DNA of 64,000 bases from JAFECT01 sp964432415 (GTDB lineage Bacteria > Pseudomonadota > Alphaproteobacteria > Caulobacterales > Caulobacteraceae): positions 62,001 to 126,000 of the forward strand of contig CAYSNW010000001.1 in NCBI GenBank assembly GCA_964432415.1, in the 5' to 3' direction. Shown piece after piece: positions 54,651 to 63,311 of the stretch. The notes beneath the pieces are model-generated. The model worked only from the letters and a program-made list of their open reading frames with translations. It was not told the DNA's origin and did not search any database. Within the stretch, counting starts at the first letter, position 1, and the number at the start of each line of letters is the position of its first letter. The position numbers and the translations under genes are program-made.

Positions 54651-55352
54651 ATGCGCCACGCCCTGATTTCGACCCTGGTTCTCGTCCTTGCCGTGACCGG
54701 CCAGCCCGCCCTGGCCCAGGGCGCGCCGGCGGCGCCCGCGCCGGAGGGACGTCCCGCGACCTGCGGCTACGACACCATCGACCTCGAGCGCATCGCCGCC
54801 GACCCCGGACGCTGGAGCGCGGCGATCTACGAGGCCGACGAGGCTCACGCCCGGCTGCAGCCGCACCGGCGGGCGCCCGAGGGCGCCGACGCCGAGTTCC
54901 GGGTCTACTCCCGCGATCCGGTCTCGGGACTCGAGACCAGCGTGCTGGCCTTCCGCACCGGCGAGGGCTGGAGCGTGGAGACCGTGCGCGAACGTGGGCC
55001 GGGCCGTGTGCCCCAGGCCCTGCGCCTGCACCAGCGCAAAAAGATCCGGCTGAGCTCCCGGGCCGCGGCGCTGCTCGACGCCACCCTGAACGACCGCTGC
55101 CTGTGGTCCACGCCGCCCCTGCTGCCGCGCGAAGTGCCCACCACCACCGGGGTCACCTACGAGTGCGCCGACGGGCTGGACACCGTCTACGAGGCCCGGC
55201 TCGGCTACCGGCGCTGGGCCGGGGTGCAGCGCTGCCACATCGACGGCCTGGCCGCGGTGGCGGCGATGATGCTCTGGGACCTGACCCTGAGCCCGCGCCC
55301 GACGCGGGTGGTCACCGGCGTGGTGACCGACACGGCGGTTCCGCGGGACTGA
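54651..55352 (+). CDS. Hypothetical exported protein
   Basis: A 233-residue protein with a clear Sec signal peptide (MRHALISTLVLVLAVTGQPA, cleavage after ALAQG). The mature part has four cysteines (ATCGYD, DRCLWS, YECADG, QRCHID), which could form two disulfides in the periplasm. No family recognised. It begins a run of three unknown genes on the same strand; the gap to the next is 139 bases. Confidence 0.7.
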   Translation: MRHALISTLVLVLAVTGQPALAQGAPAAPAPEGRPATCGYDTIDLERIAADPGRWSAAIYEADEAHARLQPHRRAPEGADAEFRVYSRDPVSGLETSVLAFRTGEGWSVETVRERGPGRVPQALRLHQRKKIRLSSRAAALLDATLNDRCLWSTPPLLPREVPTTTGVTYECADGLDTVYEARLGYRRWAGVQRCHIDGLAAVAAMMLWDLTLSPRPTRVVTGVVTDTAVPRD

Positions 55353-55491
55353 CACGCCGGTTTACAGCGGCCGGAGGATCGCCCTAGGCTCCGAATGCGC
55401 GCGCCATGTTCCCGCGCCGCGCCAGTGGCTTTCCTGAGTTCCCGTCTTCCGTTCGGCCCGGCGCCCGCCCGGCCAGACCTGCGAGGGATCC

Positions 55492-56622
55492 GTGCCGCCC
55501 GCGACACCCCAAGGCCTGCTCCGTCTCAACCGCATCCTCTGGCAGGACCTGCCCGCGCGCGCCTCGCGCCTGTCGCCGGGCCTGGGTTCCGTCCTGGCCG
55601 ACGGCCGCCATCTGTCGGCCTGGCCGCTGGTGGGCGCCCTGGCGCAGCCCCTGGCCCTGATCTTCGGCCTGTTCCTGGGCTGGCGCCACGTCGGCTTCGA
55701 TCCGCCGGAGCAGGTGGTCTTTCTGTTCTCCGCCCCGGTGGTGCTGGCCTGCGTCGCCATCGGCATGCAGGGCGCCGGCGTGGGCCTGTTCCTGTGGCTG
55801 GGTTACGTGCTGGGCGACGCGGTCTGGGCCTGGGGCGCGCTGCACGCCTCGGTCAAGCCGCTCGGCCTGCTGCTCGGCCGTCTGCTGGCGGCCACCCTGC
55901 TGGCGGGCGCCCTGATCGGCGTGCCCCGTGTCGCCGCGGGATTGTCGCGCCCGCTCGCGGGTCCACCCGGAGGTCCGGACGCGCTTCCGCTCCAGGGCCT
56001 GGTGCGCGCGGGCCTGGCCTGGCTGCTGGCCCTGCTCTGGCTGTTGGCCGCCGTGGTCCAGTCCCAGGGGGTCTACAATTTCCACGAGGCCGGCGCGCGG
56101 ACCCACGGGCTGATGGAGAGCTGGACCCGGCTCGGCTGGGAGGTCGGCCTGCTGGCCGCCGGCGCCGCGGTCGCCCGCAGCCTGGCTGAGTCCGCCGCCG
56201 GCCGCATTCCGGGACGGCTGGCCTCGCCGGCCCTGCCCGTCCCGGCGCCGAACCTGATCCGCGCCCTGGCCGCGGTGCTGTTCCAGTCGGCCCTGATGAC
56301 CCTGCTCTTGGCCACCTTCCTGGCCAGCAAGGTTCAGGTCGCCATCGTCTTCGCGGTCATGCTGGCGGTGCTGGCCGCCCGCGCCCTGCTGTTCGGGCGC
56401 CTGGGCCTGACCGCCTGGGTCACCCGCCTGGCCTCGCTGCGCATCCGGCTGCCGCTGGCCTTCGTGCTGGTCTGGGTGATCAGCTGGCTCATGTTCAAGC
56501 ACAGCACCGAAGGCGGGGCCACGGGCTTCCTGCCGGTGCTGCAGTCGGTGATCCTGTCGTTGGCGGTCTACGCCGTGCTGGTTCCCGACGGGTCGCTCGG
56601 CGGCCGGGGAGGCCGCCCATGA
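55492..56622 (+). CDS. Hypothetical polytopic membrane protein
   Basis: A 376-residue inner-membrane protein with about nine hydrophobic segments (LVGALAQPLALIFGLFLGW; FLFSAPVVLACVAIGMQGAG; AGLAWLLALLWLLAAVVQ; LLLATFLASKVQVAIVFAVM; LAFVLVWVISWLMF among them). Apart from hydrophobicity I recognise no transporter or enzyme motif. GTG start at 55492 follows GAGGGA. Its end overlaps the start of the Pro-rich protein by ATGA, so the two are made together and may form a complex. Confidence 0.7.
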   Translation: MPPATPQGLLRLNRILWQDLPARASRLSPGLGSVLADGRHLSAWPLVGALAQPLALIFGLFLGWRHVGFDPPEQVVFLFSAPVVLACVAIGMQGAGVGLFLWLGYVLGDAVWAWGALHASVKPLGLLLGRLLAATLLAGALIGVPRVAAGLSRPLAGPPGGPDALPLQGLVRAGLAWLLALLWLLAAVVQSQGVYNFHEAGARTHGLMESWTRLGWEVGLLAAGAAVARSLAESAAGRIPGRLASPALPVPAPNLIRALAAVLFQSALMTLLLATFLASKVQVAIVFAVMLAVLAARALLFGRLGLTAWVTRLASLRIRLPLAFVLVWVISWLMFKHSTEGGATGFLPVLQSVILSLAVYAVLVPDGSLGGRGGRP

Positions 56623-57842
56623 GCCCCCGCATCGTCCGCAAGGTCTGGACCCTGATTCTCGGTCTCGGCCTCGCCGCCCTGGCCTCGCCCGCGTTGGCCG
56701 GCACCTGCACCAGCCTCTACGACTGCGCCCGAGGCAACGGGGCCAGCAGCCTGATGGTGCTGATCGGCATCCCGACCCTGTTCGGCCTGGTCTGTGTGCT
56801 GGCCTTCGACCCGACCTTCGGGATCGATCCCGGCGAGGACGAACCGGGCGACGCGGAGGGTCCTGGCCCGCGCCGGCGCCCGCCCTTCGACGCACCGCTT
56901 GGCGAGGATCCGGAAACGGACCCGGAGCCTGCGCCCGGACCCAGGACGCCGGCCATCGACGGCCCCCTGGGCGAGGACCCCGAACCCCCGCCGCCGCCGA
57001 AGCCGATTTTCGACGCGCCGCTCGGCGAGGATCCGGAACCGCCGCCACCCCCCAAACCCATCTTCGACCGGCCCCTGGGCGAGGATCCCGAGCCCGAACC
57101 CGAACCGGAGCCGGAGCCGGAACCGCCGGCGCCTCAGCCTCCGGAGCCCCCCGCTCCGCCTGAGCCTCCCGAACCGCCGGAACCGCCCGTTCCGCCCGAG
57201 CCTCCCCTGCCGCCCCCGGTGATCCCGGAGCTGCCGAAGGAGGACCTGCACACCCGCGAGAAGCCGGGGACCGGGACCTCCGATCAGGCCGAGTCCGACC
57301 AGGAAACCGACGAGGAGACCGAGGCCCGCGCCGACCGTGAGCATGCCGAGCAGGACAAGCGCTTCGAACAGACCCAGGACGCGCGCGACAGCTTCGACAA
57401 GAACGCCGACGCCGCGGCCGCCGCCCGCCATCCGAAGGGCGCCGACTACTCCAAGGTCTCCTCCAGCCTCGACCCCGACGGGCGGCCCGAGGGCGGGTCG
57501 GTCGACTACTTCAACCGCAAGTTCGACAGCAACCTGCCGATCTACAAGGTGACGCTGGACGCCAACGGCAATCCCACCGGCGAGGGCCTCACGCCGGCGG
57601 GCCGCACCATGCAGACGCTGAACGGCGTGACGCCGGACACACCCGGGGTAGCGGCCGCCAGCTACAACCACGGCTCGGAGGGCGCCTACATCGACCATTC
57701 GACCTTCACCGACGCCAACGGGACGGTGCGGGTGCGCTACGAGTTCAACGAGCACGGCATCGCCTGGAAGGGCGAGACCTTCGACGCCGGCGGCCACCGC
57801 ACGGGGAGCTTCTACGATCCGGACGCGGAGCCGAAACATTGA
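56619..57842 (+). CDS. Exported or membrane-anchored Pro/Glu-rich repeat protein of unknown function
   Basis: A 407-residue protein. An N-terminal signal or anchor (MSPRIVRKVWTLILGLGLAA) ends near ALAGTCTSLYDCARG (two Cys), and a second hydrophobic stretch GASSLMVLIGIPTLFGLVCV follows. Residues ~70-210 are four copies of a PLGEDPE unit followed by (PE)n and PPEPP runs, a stiff, negatively charged spacer. Residues ~215-270 are a charged helical region (coiled-coil-like, EQDKRFEQTQDARDSFDK), and ~280-407 a globular C-terminal domain rich in Gly and Asp (DGRPEGGSVDYFNRKFDSN). The build, with a membrane anchor, a rod, a helix and a head, suggests an envelope-spanning or partner-binding protein; no known family is seen. 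Confidence 0.7.
   Translation: MSPRIVRKVWTLILGLGLAALASPALAGTCTSLYDCARGNGASSLMVLIGIPTLFGLVCVLAFDPTFGIDPGEDEPGDAEGPGPRRRPPFDAPLGEDPETDPEPAPGPRTPAIDGPLGEDPEPPPPPKPIFDAPLGEDPEPPPPPKPIFDRPLGEDPEPEPEPEPEPEPPAPQPPEPPAPPEPPEPPEPPVPPEPPLPPPVIPELPKEDLHTREKPGTGTSDQAESDQETDEETEARADREHAEQDKRFEQTQDARDSFDKNADAAAAARHPKGADYSKVSSSLDPDGRPEGGSVDYFNRKFDSNLPIYKVTLDANGNPTGEGLTPAGRTMQTLNGVTPDTPGVAAASYNHGSEGAYIDHSTFTDANGTVRVRYEFNEHGIAWKGETFDAGGHRTGSFYDPDAEPKH
56886..57092 (+). repeat. Four-copy PLGEDPE-encoding tandem repeat
   Basis: Units start at 56886, 56955, 57009 and 57063. The last three copies are spaced 54 bases, that is 18 residues, apart; each encodes x-D-x-PLGEDPE followed by Pro-rich filler. The copies differ at silent positions, so the repeat is not recent. 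Confidence 0.75.
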
Positions 57843-57900
57843 CCCGATCGCGCTGGCGCCCGCTCCGGAACCGTACTAGCGTTCCAAAGGTGTCCTCGGA

Positions 57901-57916
57901 CGGCGTGAAAACGCCG
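57901..57916 (+). other. Small GNRA-capped hairpin in the leader of the oxidoreductase operon
   Basis: CGGCGT-GAAA-ACGCCG forms a perfect 6-bp stem with a GAAA tetraloop 38 bases before the start of the next gene. It has no T-run, so it is not a terminator; it may stabilise the leader RNA or be chance. Confidence 0.35.
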
Positions 57917-57954
57917 CTGAAACAGAGGGCCGGGGGAGGGTAGGAGGTCCGCTT

Positions 57955-59754
57955 TTGGAGCCTACGAATACCGAGTCGCCGGATTACTTTCACAAGGTCG
58001 TCGATTGCCAGTGGGCCTGCCCGGCCCACACGCCCGTCCCCGAGTACATCCGCCTGATCGCCGCCGGGCGTTACGACGACGCCTACATGATCAACTGGAA
58101 GTCCAACGTTTTTCCGGGAATCCTGGGCCGGACCTGCGACCGACCCTGTGAGCCCGCCTGCCGCCGCGGCCGGGTCGAGGAAGAGCCCGTCGCCATCTGC
58201 CGGCTCAAGCGCGTGGCGGCCGACAACAAGGACGATATCCGCGATCGCCTGCCGCTGCCGGCCACCAAGAAGAACGGCTTTAAGGTCGCCTGCATCGGCG
58301 CCGGGCCCGCCTCCCTGACCGTGGCGCGCGACCTCGCGCCGCTCGGCTACGAGGTGGTGGTCTTCGACGGCGACGCGCGCGCCGGCGGCATGATCCGCAC
58401 CCAGATCCCGCGCTTCCGCCTGCCGGAGGAGGTGATCGACGAGGAGGTGGGCTACATCACCGGCCTCGGCCCCGAGATGCGCCTGGGCCGCATGGTCGAC
58501 AGCCTGAAGGAGGTCCTGGCCGAGGACTGGAGCGCGGTCTTCGTCGGCACCGGCGCGCCGCGCGGGCGCGATCTCGACGCCCCGGGCCGTCAGGAGGCGG
58601 CGAAGAACATCCACATCGGCATCGACTGGCTCTCCAGCGTCTCGTTCGGCCACATCGAGAAGATCGGCAGTCGGGTCATCGTACTCGGCGGCGGCAACAC
58701 CGCCATGGACTGCTGCCGCACCTCGCGCCGTCTGGGCGGCGAGGACGTCAAGGTCATCGTCCGCTCCGGCTTCGACGAGATGAAGGCCTCGCCCTGGGAA
58801 AAAGAAGACGCGATGCACGAGGGCATCCCGATCCACAATTTCCTCTCGCCCAAGGCCTTCACCTGGGAGGGGACCAATGGCTCGGCGAAGCTGACCGGGG
58901 TGGTGTTCCAGGCCATGGGCTGGGTCACCGACGACAAGGGCAAGAAGCGCCTGGTCCCAACCGGCGAGCCCGATCAGCATTTCGAATGCGACGACGTGCT
59001 GGTGGCTATCGGCCAGGAGAACGCCTTCCCCTGGATCGAGCGCGACGCGGGCCTGGACTTCGACGAGTGGGGCATGCCGGTGGTCGATCCGGTCACCTTC
59101 CAGTCCACCAACCCCCGGGTCTTCTTCGGCGGCGACGCCGCCTTCGGGCCCAAGAACATCATCTGGGCGGTGGCCCACGGTCATGACGCCGCCATCTCCA
59201 TCGACCGCTTCTGCCGCGGCCAGGACGTGAAGCTCCGGCCGCCTCCGGGGGTGACCCTGGCCAGCCAGAAGATGGGCATCCACGAGTGGAGCTACGACAA
59301 CGACGTCTCCAACGACCTGCGCTTCAAGGTTCCGCATCTGGAGAAGGCGAAGGCGCTGTCCTCCATCCAGTTCGAGGTCGAGCTCGGCTTCAGCCCCGAG
59401 CAGGGCTACGCCGAGACCCAGCGCTGCCTGAACTGCGACGTGCAGACCGTCTTCTCGGTCCCGGCCTGCATCGAATGCGACGCCTGCGTCGACATCTGTC
59501 CGGTGGACTGCATCACCTTCACCGGCAACGGGCCGGAGGAGGAGCTGAGGACCCGGCTCAAGGCGCCATCGACCAATCCGGAGCAGGACCTCTACGTCTC
59601 GGGGACGCTGCCCACGGGCCGCGTCATGGTCAAGGACGAGGACGTCTGCCTGCACTGCGGCCTCTGCGCCGAGCGCTGTCCGACCGGGGCCTGGGACATG
59701 CAGAAGTTCTACCTGGAAATGAGCCAGGCGGGGGGCCACGCATGCGGCCGCTGA
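57955..59754 (+). CDS. GltD-like NAD(P)H:ferredoxin oxidoreductase subunit with two [4Fe-4S] motifs (KorC-like)
   Basis: A 599-residue flavoprotein. The N-terminal Cys-rich domain (CQWACPAHTPVPEYIRL; TCDRPCEPACRRG) resembles the GltD iron-sulfur region. A double Rossmann domain follows (CIGAGPASLTVARDL for FAD; VLGGGNTAMDCCRTSRRLG for NAD(P)H). The C-terminus carries two ferredoxin motifs, CIECDACVDICPVDC and CLHCGLCAERCP. It would exchange electrons between NAD(P)H and the oxidoreductase encoded by the next two genes, as KorC does in Thauera 2-oxoglutarate:ferredoxin oxidoreductase. TTG start with AGGAGG seven bases upstream. It overlaps the alpha gene by 13 bases. Confidence 0.85.
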   Translation: MEPTNTESPDYFHKVVDCQWACPAHTPVPEYIRLIAAGRYDDAYMINWKSNVFPGILGRTCDRPCEPACRRGRVEEEPVAICRLKRVAADNKDDIRDRLPLPATKKNGFKVACIGAGPASLTVARDLAPLGYEVVVFDGDARAGGMIRTQIPRFRLPEEVIDEEVGYITGLGPEMRLGRMVDSLKEVLAEDWSAVFVGTGAPRGRDLDAPGRQEAAKNIHIGIDWLSSVSFGHIEKIGSRVIVLGGGNTAMDCCRTSRRLGGEDVKVIVRSGFDEMKASPWEKEDAMHEGIPIHNFLSPKAFTWEGTNGSAKLTGVVFQAMGWVTDDKGKKRLVPTGEPDQHFECDDVLVAIGQENAFPWIERDAGLDFDEWGMPVVDPVTFQSTNPRVFFGGDAAFGPKNIIWAVAHGHDAAISIDRFCRGQDVKLRPPPGVTLASQKMGIHEWSYDNDVSNDLRFKVPHLEKAKALSSIQFEVELGFSPEQGYAETQRCLNCDVQTVFSVPACIECDACVDICPVDCITFTGNGPEEELRTRLKAPSTNPEQDLYVSGTLPTGRVMVKDEDVCLHCGLCAERCPTGAWDMQKFYLEMSQAGGHACGR

Positions 59755-61574
59755 AACCGCTGGGCGCTGTGAACGACTTCGTCGTCAAGTTCGCCAACGT
59801 CAACGGCTCCGGCTCGGCCAGCGCCAACTCGCTGTTCGCCAAGTCGATTCTGCGCATGGGCGTGCCGGTGGCGGCGAGGAACATCTTCCCCTCCAACATC
59901 CAGGGCCTGCCCACCTGGTACGAGGTGCGGGTCTGCGAGGAGGGCTGGCTCGGACGGCGCGGCGGCGTCGACCTGATGGTGGCCATGAACCCCCAGACCT
60001 GGGACCGCGACCTGGCCGAGATCGAGCCCGGCGGCTACCTGTTCTACGACTCGACCCGGCCGATCCCGCCTGCGAAGTTCCGCTCCGACATCAATGTCGT
60101 GGGCATGCCGCTGACCTCCATCGTCAACGCCGCCTACACCGACCCGCGCCAGCGCCAGCTGTTCAAGAACATCGTCTATGTCGGGGCGCTCTCGGCCCTG
60201 ATCGGCATCGAGGTGGAGGTGGTCGAGCAGCTGCTGGCCGAGGAGTTCGCCTCCAAGCCCAAGCTGGTCCCGCCCAACGTCGAGGCCTTCCACATGGGCC
60301 GCAACCATGTGCTGGAGACCATGGCCGCCCTGCCGCTGCAGGTGAAGCGCGCCGACAAGGTGGGGAACCGCATCTTCGTTGAGGGCAATGCGGCCGCGGC
60401 GCTCGGCGCCGTCTACGGCGGGGCCACGGTCTGCGCCTGGTATCCGATCACGCCCTCGACCTCGCTGGCCGAAGCCTTCGAGAAGTACTGCAAGAAGCTG
60501 CGCGTCGATCCCGACACCGGCGCGAAGAACTTCGCCATCGTTCAGGCCGAGGACGAGATCGCCTCCATCGGCATCGTGGTCGGCGCCGGCTGGAACGGCG
60601 CGCGGGGCTTCACCTGCACCTCGGGGCCGGGGGTGAGCCTGATGCAGGAGTTCATCGGCCTGTCCTACTTCGCCGAAATCCCGGCGGTGATCTTCGACGT
60701 GCAGCGTGGCGGGCCGTCGACCGGCATGCCGACCCGCACCCAGCAGTCCGACCTGCTGCTGGCGGCCTACGCCAGCCACGGCGACACCAAGCACGTCATG
60801 CTGATGCCCGAGGATCCGACCGAGTGCTTCGAGTTCGGCTCGGTCGCCTTCGACCTGGCCGACCGGCTGCAGACCACGGTCTTCGTCATGCTCGACCTCG
60901 ACATCGGCATGAACGACTGGCTGTGCCGGCCCTTCGAATGGGACGACAGCCGCAAGCTCGACCGCGGCAAGGTGATGAGCGCCGAGCAGCTCGAGGCCGG
61001 CGCCGACTTCGGCCGCTACCTCGATGTCGACGGCGACGGCATCCCGTTCCGCACCTATCCCGGGACCCACCCGAACAAGGGCGCCTACTTCACCCGCGGC
61101 ACCTCGCGCGACCGCTACGCCCGCTATTCGGAAGAGGGCGCGGTCTATGTCGACAACATGCAGCGGCTGCTGAGGAAGTTCGACACGGCCCGGACCATTG
61201 TGCCGGGGCCGATCGTGCGCCCCGCGCCGCAGCCGACCTCGGCGGCGGTGATCTATTATGGCTCGACCTCGGTCGCCATGAACGAGGCCCTGGCCGCGCT
61301 TGAGGCGGACGGCCTGCACGTCGACGCCATGCGCGTGCGCGCCTTCCCCTTCCCGGACGAGGTGTTCGACTTCATCGCAGCCCACGACCAGGTCTTTGTG
61401 GTCGAGCAGAACCGCGACGCGCAACTTCGCACCTTGCTCGTGACTGAGGGCGACATCGACCCGCGCAAGCTGGTCAAGGTGCTGAACTACGACGGCGCGC
61501 CCATCACCGCGCGCTTCATCACCGGCCAGATCAGCGCCCTGATGCGCGCGCCCCAGCGCGAGGCGGCGGAGTGA
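59742..61574 (+). CDS. 2-oxoacid:ferredoxin oxidoreductase, fused gamma-alpha subunit
   Basis: A 610-residue protein: residues ~1-190 are the gamma (CoA/transfer) domain (VKFANVNGSGSASANSLFAK) and the rest the alpha domain (EGNAAAALGAVYGGATVCAW; YPITPSTSLAEAFEKY; QAEDEIASIGIVVGAGWNGA; TCTSGPGVSLMQEFIGLSYF). This is the KorA/VorB-type pyrimidine-domain chain that decarboxylates a 2-oxoacid with TPP and CoA. ATG at 59742 overlaps the reductase gene. Substrate (2-oxoglutarate, pyruvate or a branched-chain oxoacid) is not decided by sequence; the KorC-like partner favours 2-oxoglutarate. Confidence 0.88.
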   Translation: MRPLKPLGAVNDFVVKFANVNGSGSASANSLFAKSILRMGVPVAARNIFPSNIQGLPTWYEVRVCEEGWLGRRGGVDLMVAMNPQTWDRDLAEIEPGGYLFYDSTRPIPPAKFRSDINVVGMPLTSIVNAAYTDPRQRQLFKNIVYVGALSALIGIEVEVVEQLLAEEFASKPKLVPPNVEAFHMGRNHVLETMAALPLQVKRADKVGNRIFVEGNAAAALGAVYGGATVCAWYPITPSTSLAEAFEKYCKKLRVDPDTGAKNFAIVQAEDEIASIGIVVGAGWNGARGFTCTSGPGVSLMQEFIGLSYFAEIPAVIFDVQRGGPSTGMPTRTQQSDLLLAAYASHGDTKHVMLMPEDPTECFEFGSVAFDLADRLQTTVFVMLDLDIGMNDWLCRPFEWDDSRKLDRGKVMSAEQLEAGADFGRYLDVDGDGIPFRTYPGTHPNKGAYFTRGTSRDRYARYSEEGAVYVDNMQRLLRKFDTARTIVPGPIVRPAPQPTSAAVIYYGSTSVAMNEALAALEADGLHVDAMRVRAFPFPDEVFDFIAAHDQVFVVEQNRDAQLRTLLVTEGDIDPRKLVKVLNYDGAPITARFITGQISALMRAPQREAAE

Positions 61575-61578
61575 AGCC

Positions 61579-62634
61579 ATGACCTACATCACCAAGCCTC
61601 GCCTGCATCATCCCGACCTGCCCAAGAACGCGCTCGGTTTCACCCGGCGCGACTACGAGGGCAAGGTCTCCACCCTTTGTGCCGGCTGCGGCCACGACTC
61701 CATCTCCGCCTCCATCGTCCAGGCGGCCTTCGAGCTGGACCTGGAGCCACACCGCCTGGCCAAGCTGTCCGGCATCGGCTGCTCGTCCAAGACCCCGGAC
61801 TATTTCCTGGGGGCCAGCCACGGCTTCAACTCCGTGCACGGACGCATGCCCAGCGTCCTCACAGGCGCCAACCTCGCCAACCGTGAGCTGATCTATCTCG
61901 GCGTCTCCGGCGACGGGGATTCGGCCTCCATCGGTCTCGGCCAATTCGCCCACTCGATCCGGCGCGGCGTCAACATGGCCTATATCGTGGAGAACAACGG
62001 CGTCTACGGCCTGACCAAGGGCCAGTTCTCCGCCACTTCCGACAAGGGCTCGAAGTCCAAGAAGGGCGTGTTGAACAACGACAGCCCCATCGACATGGTC
62101 TCCCTCGCCCTGCAGCTGGGCGCTACCTACGTCGGCCGCTCCTTCTCCGGCGACAAGGCCCAGCTGGTGCCCCTGATCAAGGGCGCGCTGGCGCACAAAG
62201 GCCCGGCCTTCATCGATTGCATCAGCCCCTGCGTCGCCTTCAACAACCATCCTGGCTCGACCAAGAGCTTCGACTATGTGCGCGAGCACAACGAGGCGGT
62301 GAACCGGCTGGACGTGATGATGCCGCGCAGCCCCATCCACGCAACCTATGCGCCGGGCGAGGTGATCGAGGTGGTCCAGCACGACGGCTCGACCCTGACC
62401 CTGCGCAAGGTCGCCGCCGACTACGATCCGCGCGACCGCATCGCCGCCATGGCCTACCTCCAGGAGCGCGCCGCCGCCGGCGAGATCGTCACCGGCCTGC
62501 TGCACGTAGACCCGGAGTCTGAGGACATGCACGACTACCTCGGCACCACCGCCGTGCCGCTCAACCGGCTGGGCGACGCGAAGCTGGTTCCGGGGGCGGC
62601 GGCGCTGGCGAAGATCAACGACGGGCTGCGGTAG
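61579..62634 (+). CDS. 2-oxoacid:ferredoxin oxidoreductase, beta (TPP-binding) subunit
   Basis: A 351-residue TPP-binding chain. LCAGCGHDSISASIVQAAFE with its Cys pair is the iron-sulfur and TPP entry motif; VSGDGDSASIGLGQFAHSIR and YIVENNGVYGLTKGQFSATS form the GDG...NN TPP/Mg2+ site. It starts four bases after the alpha gene. The 3' end overlaps the convergent membrane gene by 20 bases. Confidence 0.92.
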   Translation: MTYITKPRLHHPDLPKNALGFTRRDYEGKVSTLCAGCGHDSISASIVQAAFELDLEPHRLAKLSGIGCSSKTPDYFLGASHGFNSVHGRMPSVLTGANLANRELIYLGVSGDGDSASIGLGQFAHSIRRGVNMAYIVENNGVYGLTKGQFSATSDKGSKSKKGVLNNDSPIDMVSLALQLGATYVGRSFSGDKAQLVPLIKGALAHKGPAFIDCISPCVAFNNHPGSTKSFDYVREHNEAVNRLDVMMPRSPIHATYAPGEVIEVVQHDGSTLTLRKVAADYDPRDRIAAMAYLQERAAAGEIVTGLLHVDPESEDMHDYLGTTAVPLNRLGDAKLVPGAAALAKINDGLR

Positions 62635-63301
62635 TCGCCTCCACCCGCGCCTTCAGCAGCCACCCCGTGATCATCCCGAAGATGAAATTCGACACCCCCA
62701 CCTCGACCGCGTGATAGCCGCGGATGTCGGCGGGCATGTAGGGGTTGTCGGCGACCAGCAGGGCGACGCCGCCAACCAGGGCGAATCCGAAGCCCAGCAT
62801 CAGTTCGGGATGGCGGGGGCGGAACCTGAGCAGTAGCCCCGCCGCCACTGCGTAAAGCAGGGCGCGCCCGACCTGCAGGCCCAGCACCAGGCCGATGCCC
62901 GGCATGACCTTGTCGGCGTAGAAGTGGCGCACGAACGGATAGACCAGCATGCCCGCGCCGAAATAGAGGGCCTCATACGCGACGATGACCCCGAGCAGAC
63001 GCAAGGGCGTCGCCCGCACCGAGGCGGAGGGCGGCGTCGCCCCACCCAACCGCCCACCGATCACCACCGCAACGGCAGCCAGGATCGCGAAGGTCGGGAG
63101 ACCCACACCAATCGCGGTCAGCGCCAGGTCCAGGCTCACGACGCGAAAGACCACCGCCTCAATCAGTGGGCTGAGCGAGCCTACGATCCAGGCGAAGCCG
63201 AACAGCGACAGCCACAGCCGCCAGCCCCGCGCGGGTGACGCGAAAGCGGCGGCGGTCAGGGCGATCAGGTGCAGGGCCAGGCCCGCGAGCATTCCGGTCA
63301 T
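62615..63301 (-). CDS. Hypothetical multi-pass membrane protein
   Basis: A 228-residue protein with six hydrophobic segments (LAGLALHLIALTAAAFA; LSLFGFAWIVGSLSPLIEAV; LGLQVGRALLYAVAAGLLL; VEVGVSNFIFGMITGWLLK). No conserved catalytic motif recognised. It starts 10 bases downstream of the TetR gene on the same strand, so the regulator most likely controls this gene and itself. The 20-base tail-to-tail overlap with the oxidoreductase beta gene is unusual for unrelated genes. Confidence 0.75.
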   Translation of the reverse strand: MTGMLAGLALHLIALTAAAFASPARGWRLWLSLFGFAWIVGSLSPLIEAVVFRVVSLDLALTAIGVGLPTFAILAAVAVVIGGRLGGATPPSASVRATPLRLLGVIVAYEALYFGAGMLVYPFVRHFYADKVMPGIGLVLGLQVGRALLYAVAAGLLLRFRPRHPELMLGFGFALVGGVALLVADNPYMPADIRGYHAVEVGVSNFIFGMITGWLLKARVEATTAARR

Positions 63302-63311
63302 GATCTCGATC

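Noticed and set aside
56886..57092. Repeat region considered as a CRISPR or mobile repeat
   Set aside because: The units are in frame, spaced by multiples of three, degenerate at silent sites and inside a coding gene; it is a protein repeat.
57867..57883. GGAAC and CGTT elements upstream of the oxidoreductase operon
   Set aside because: The spacer is only 8 bases; EcfG promoters need 16 or 17, so this is not counted with the four exact sites.
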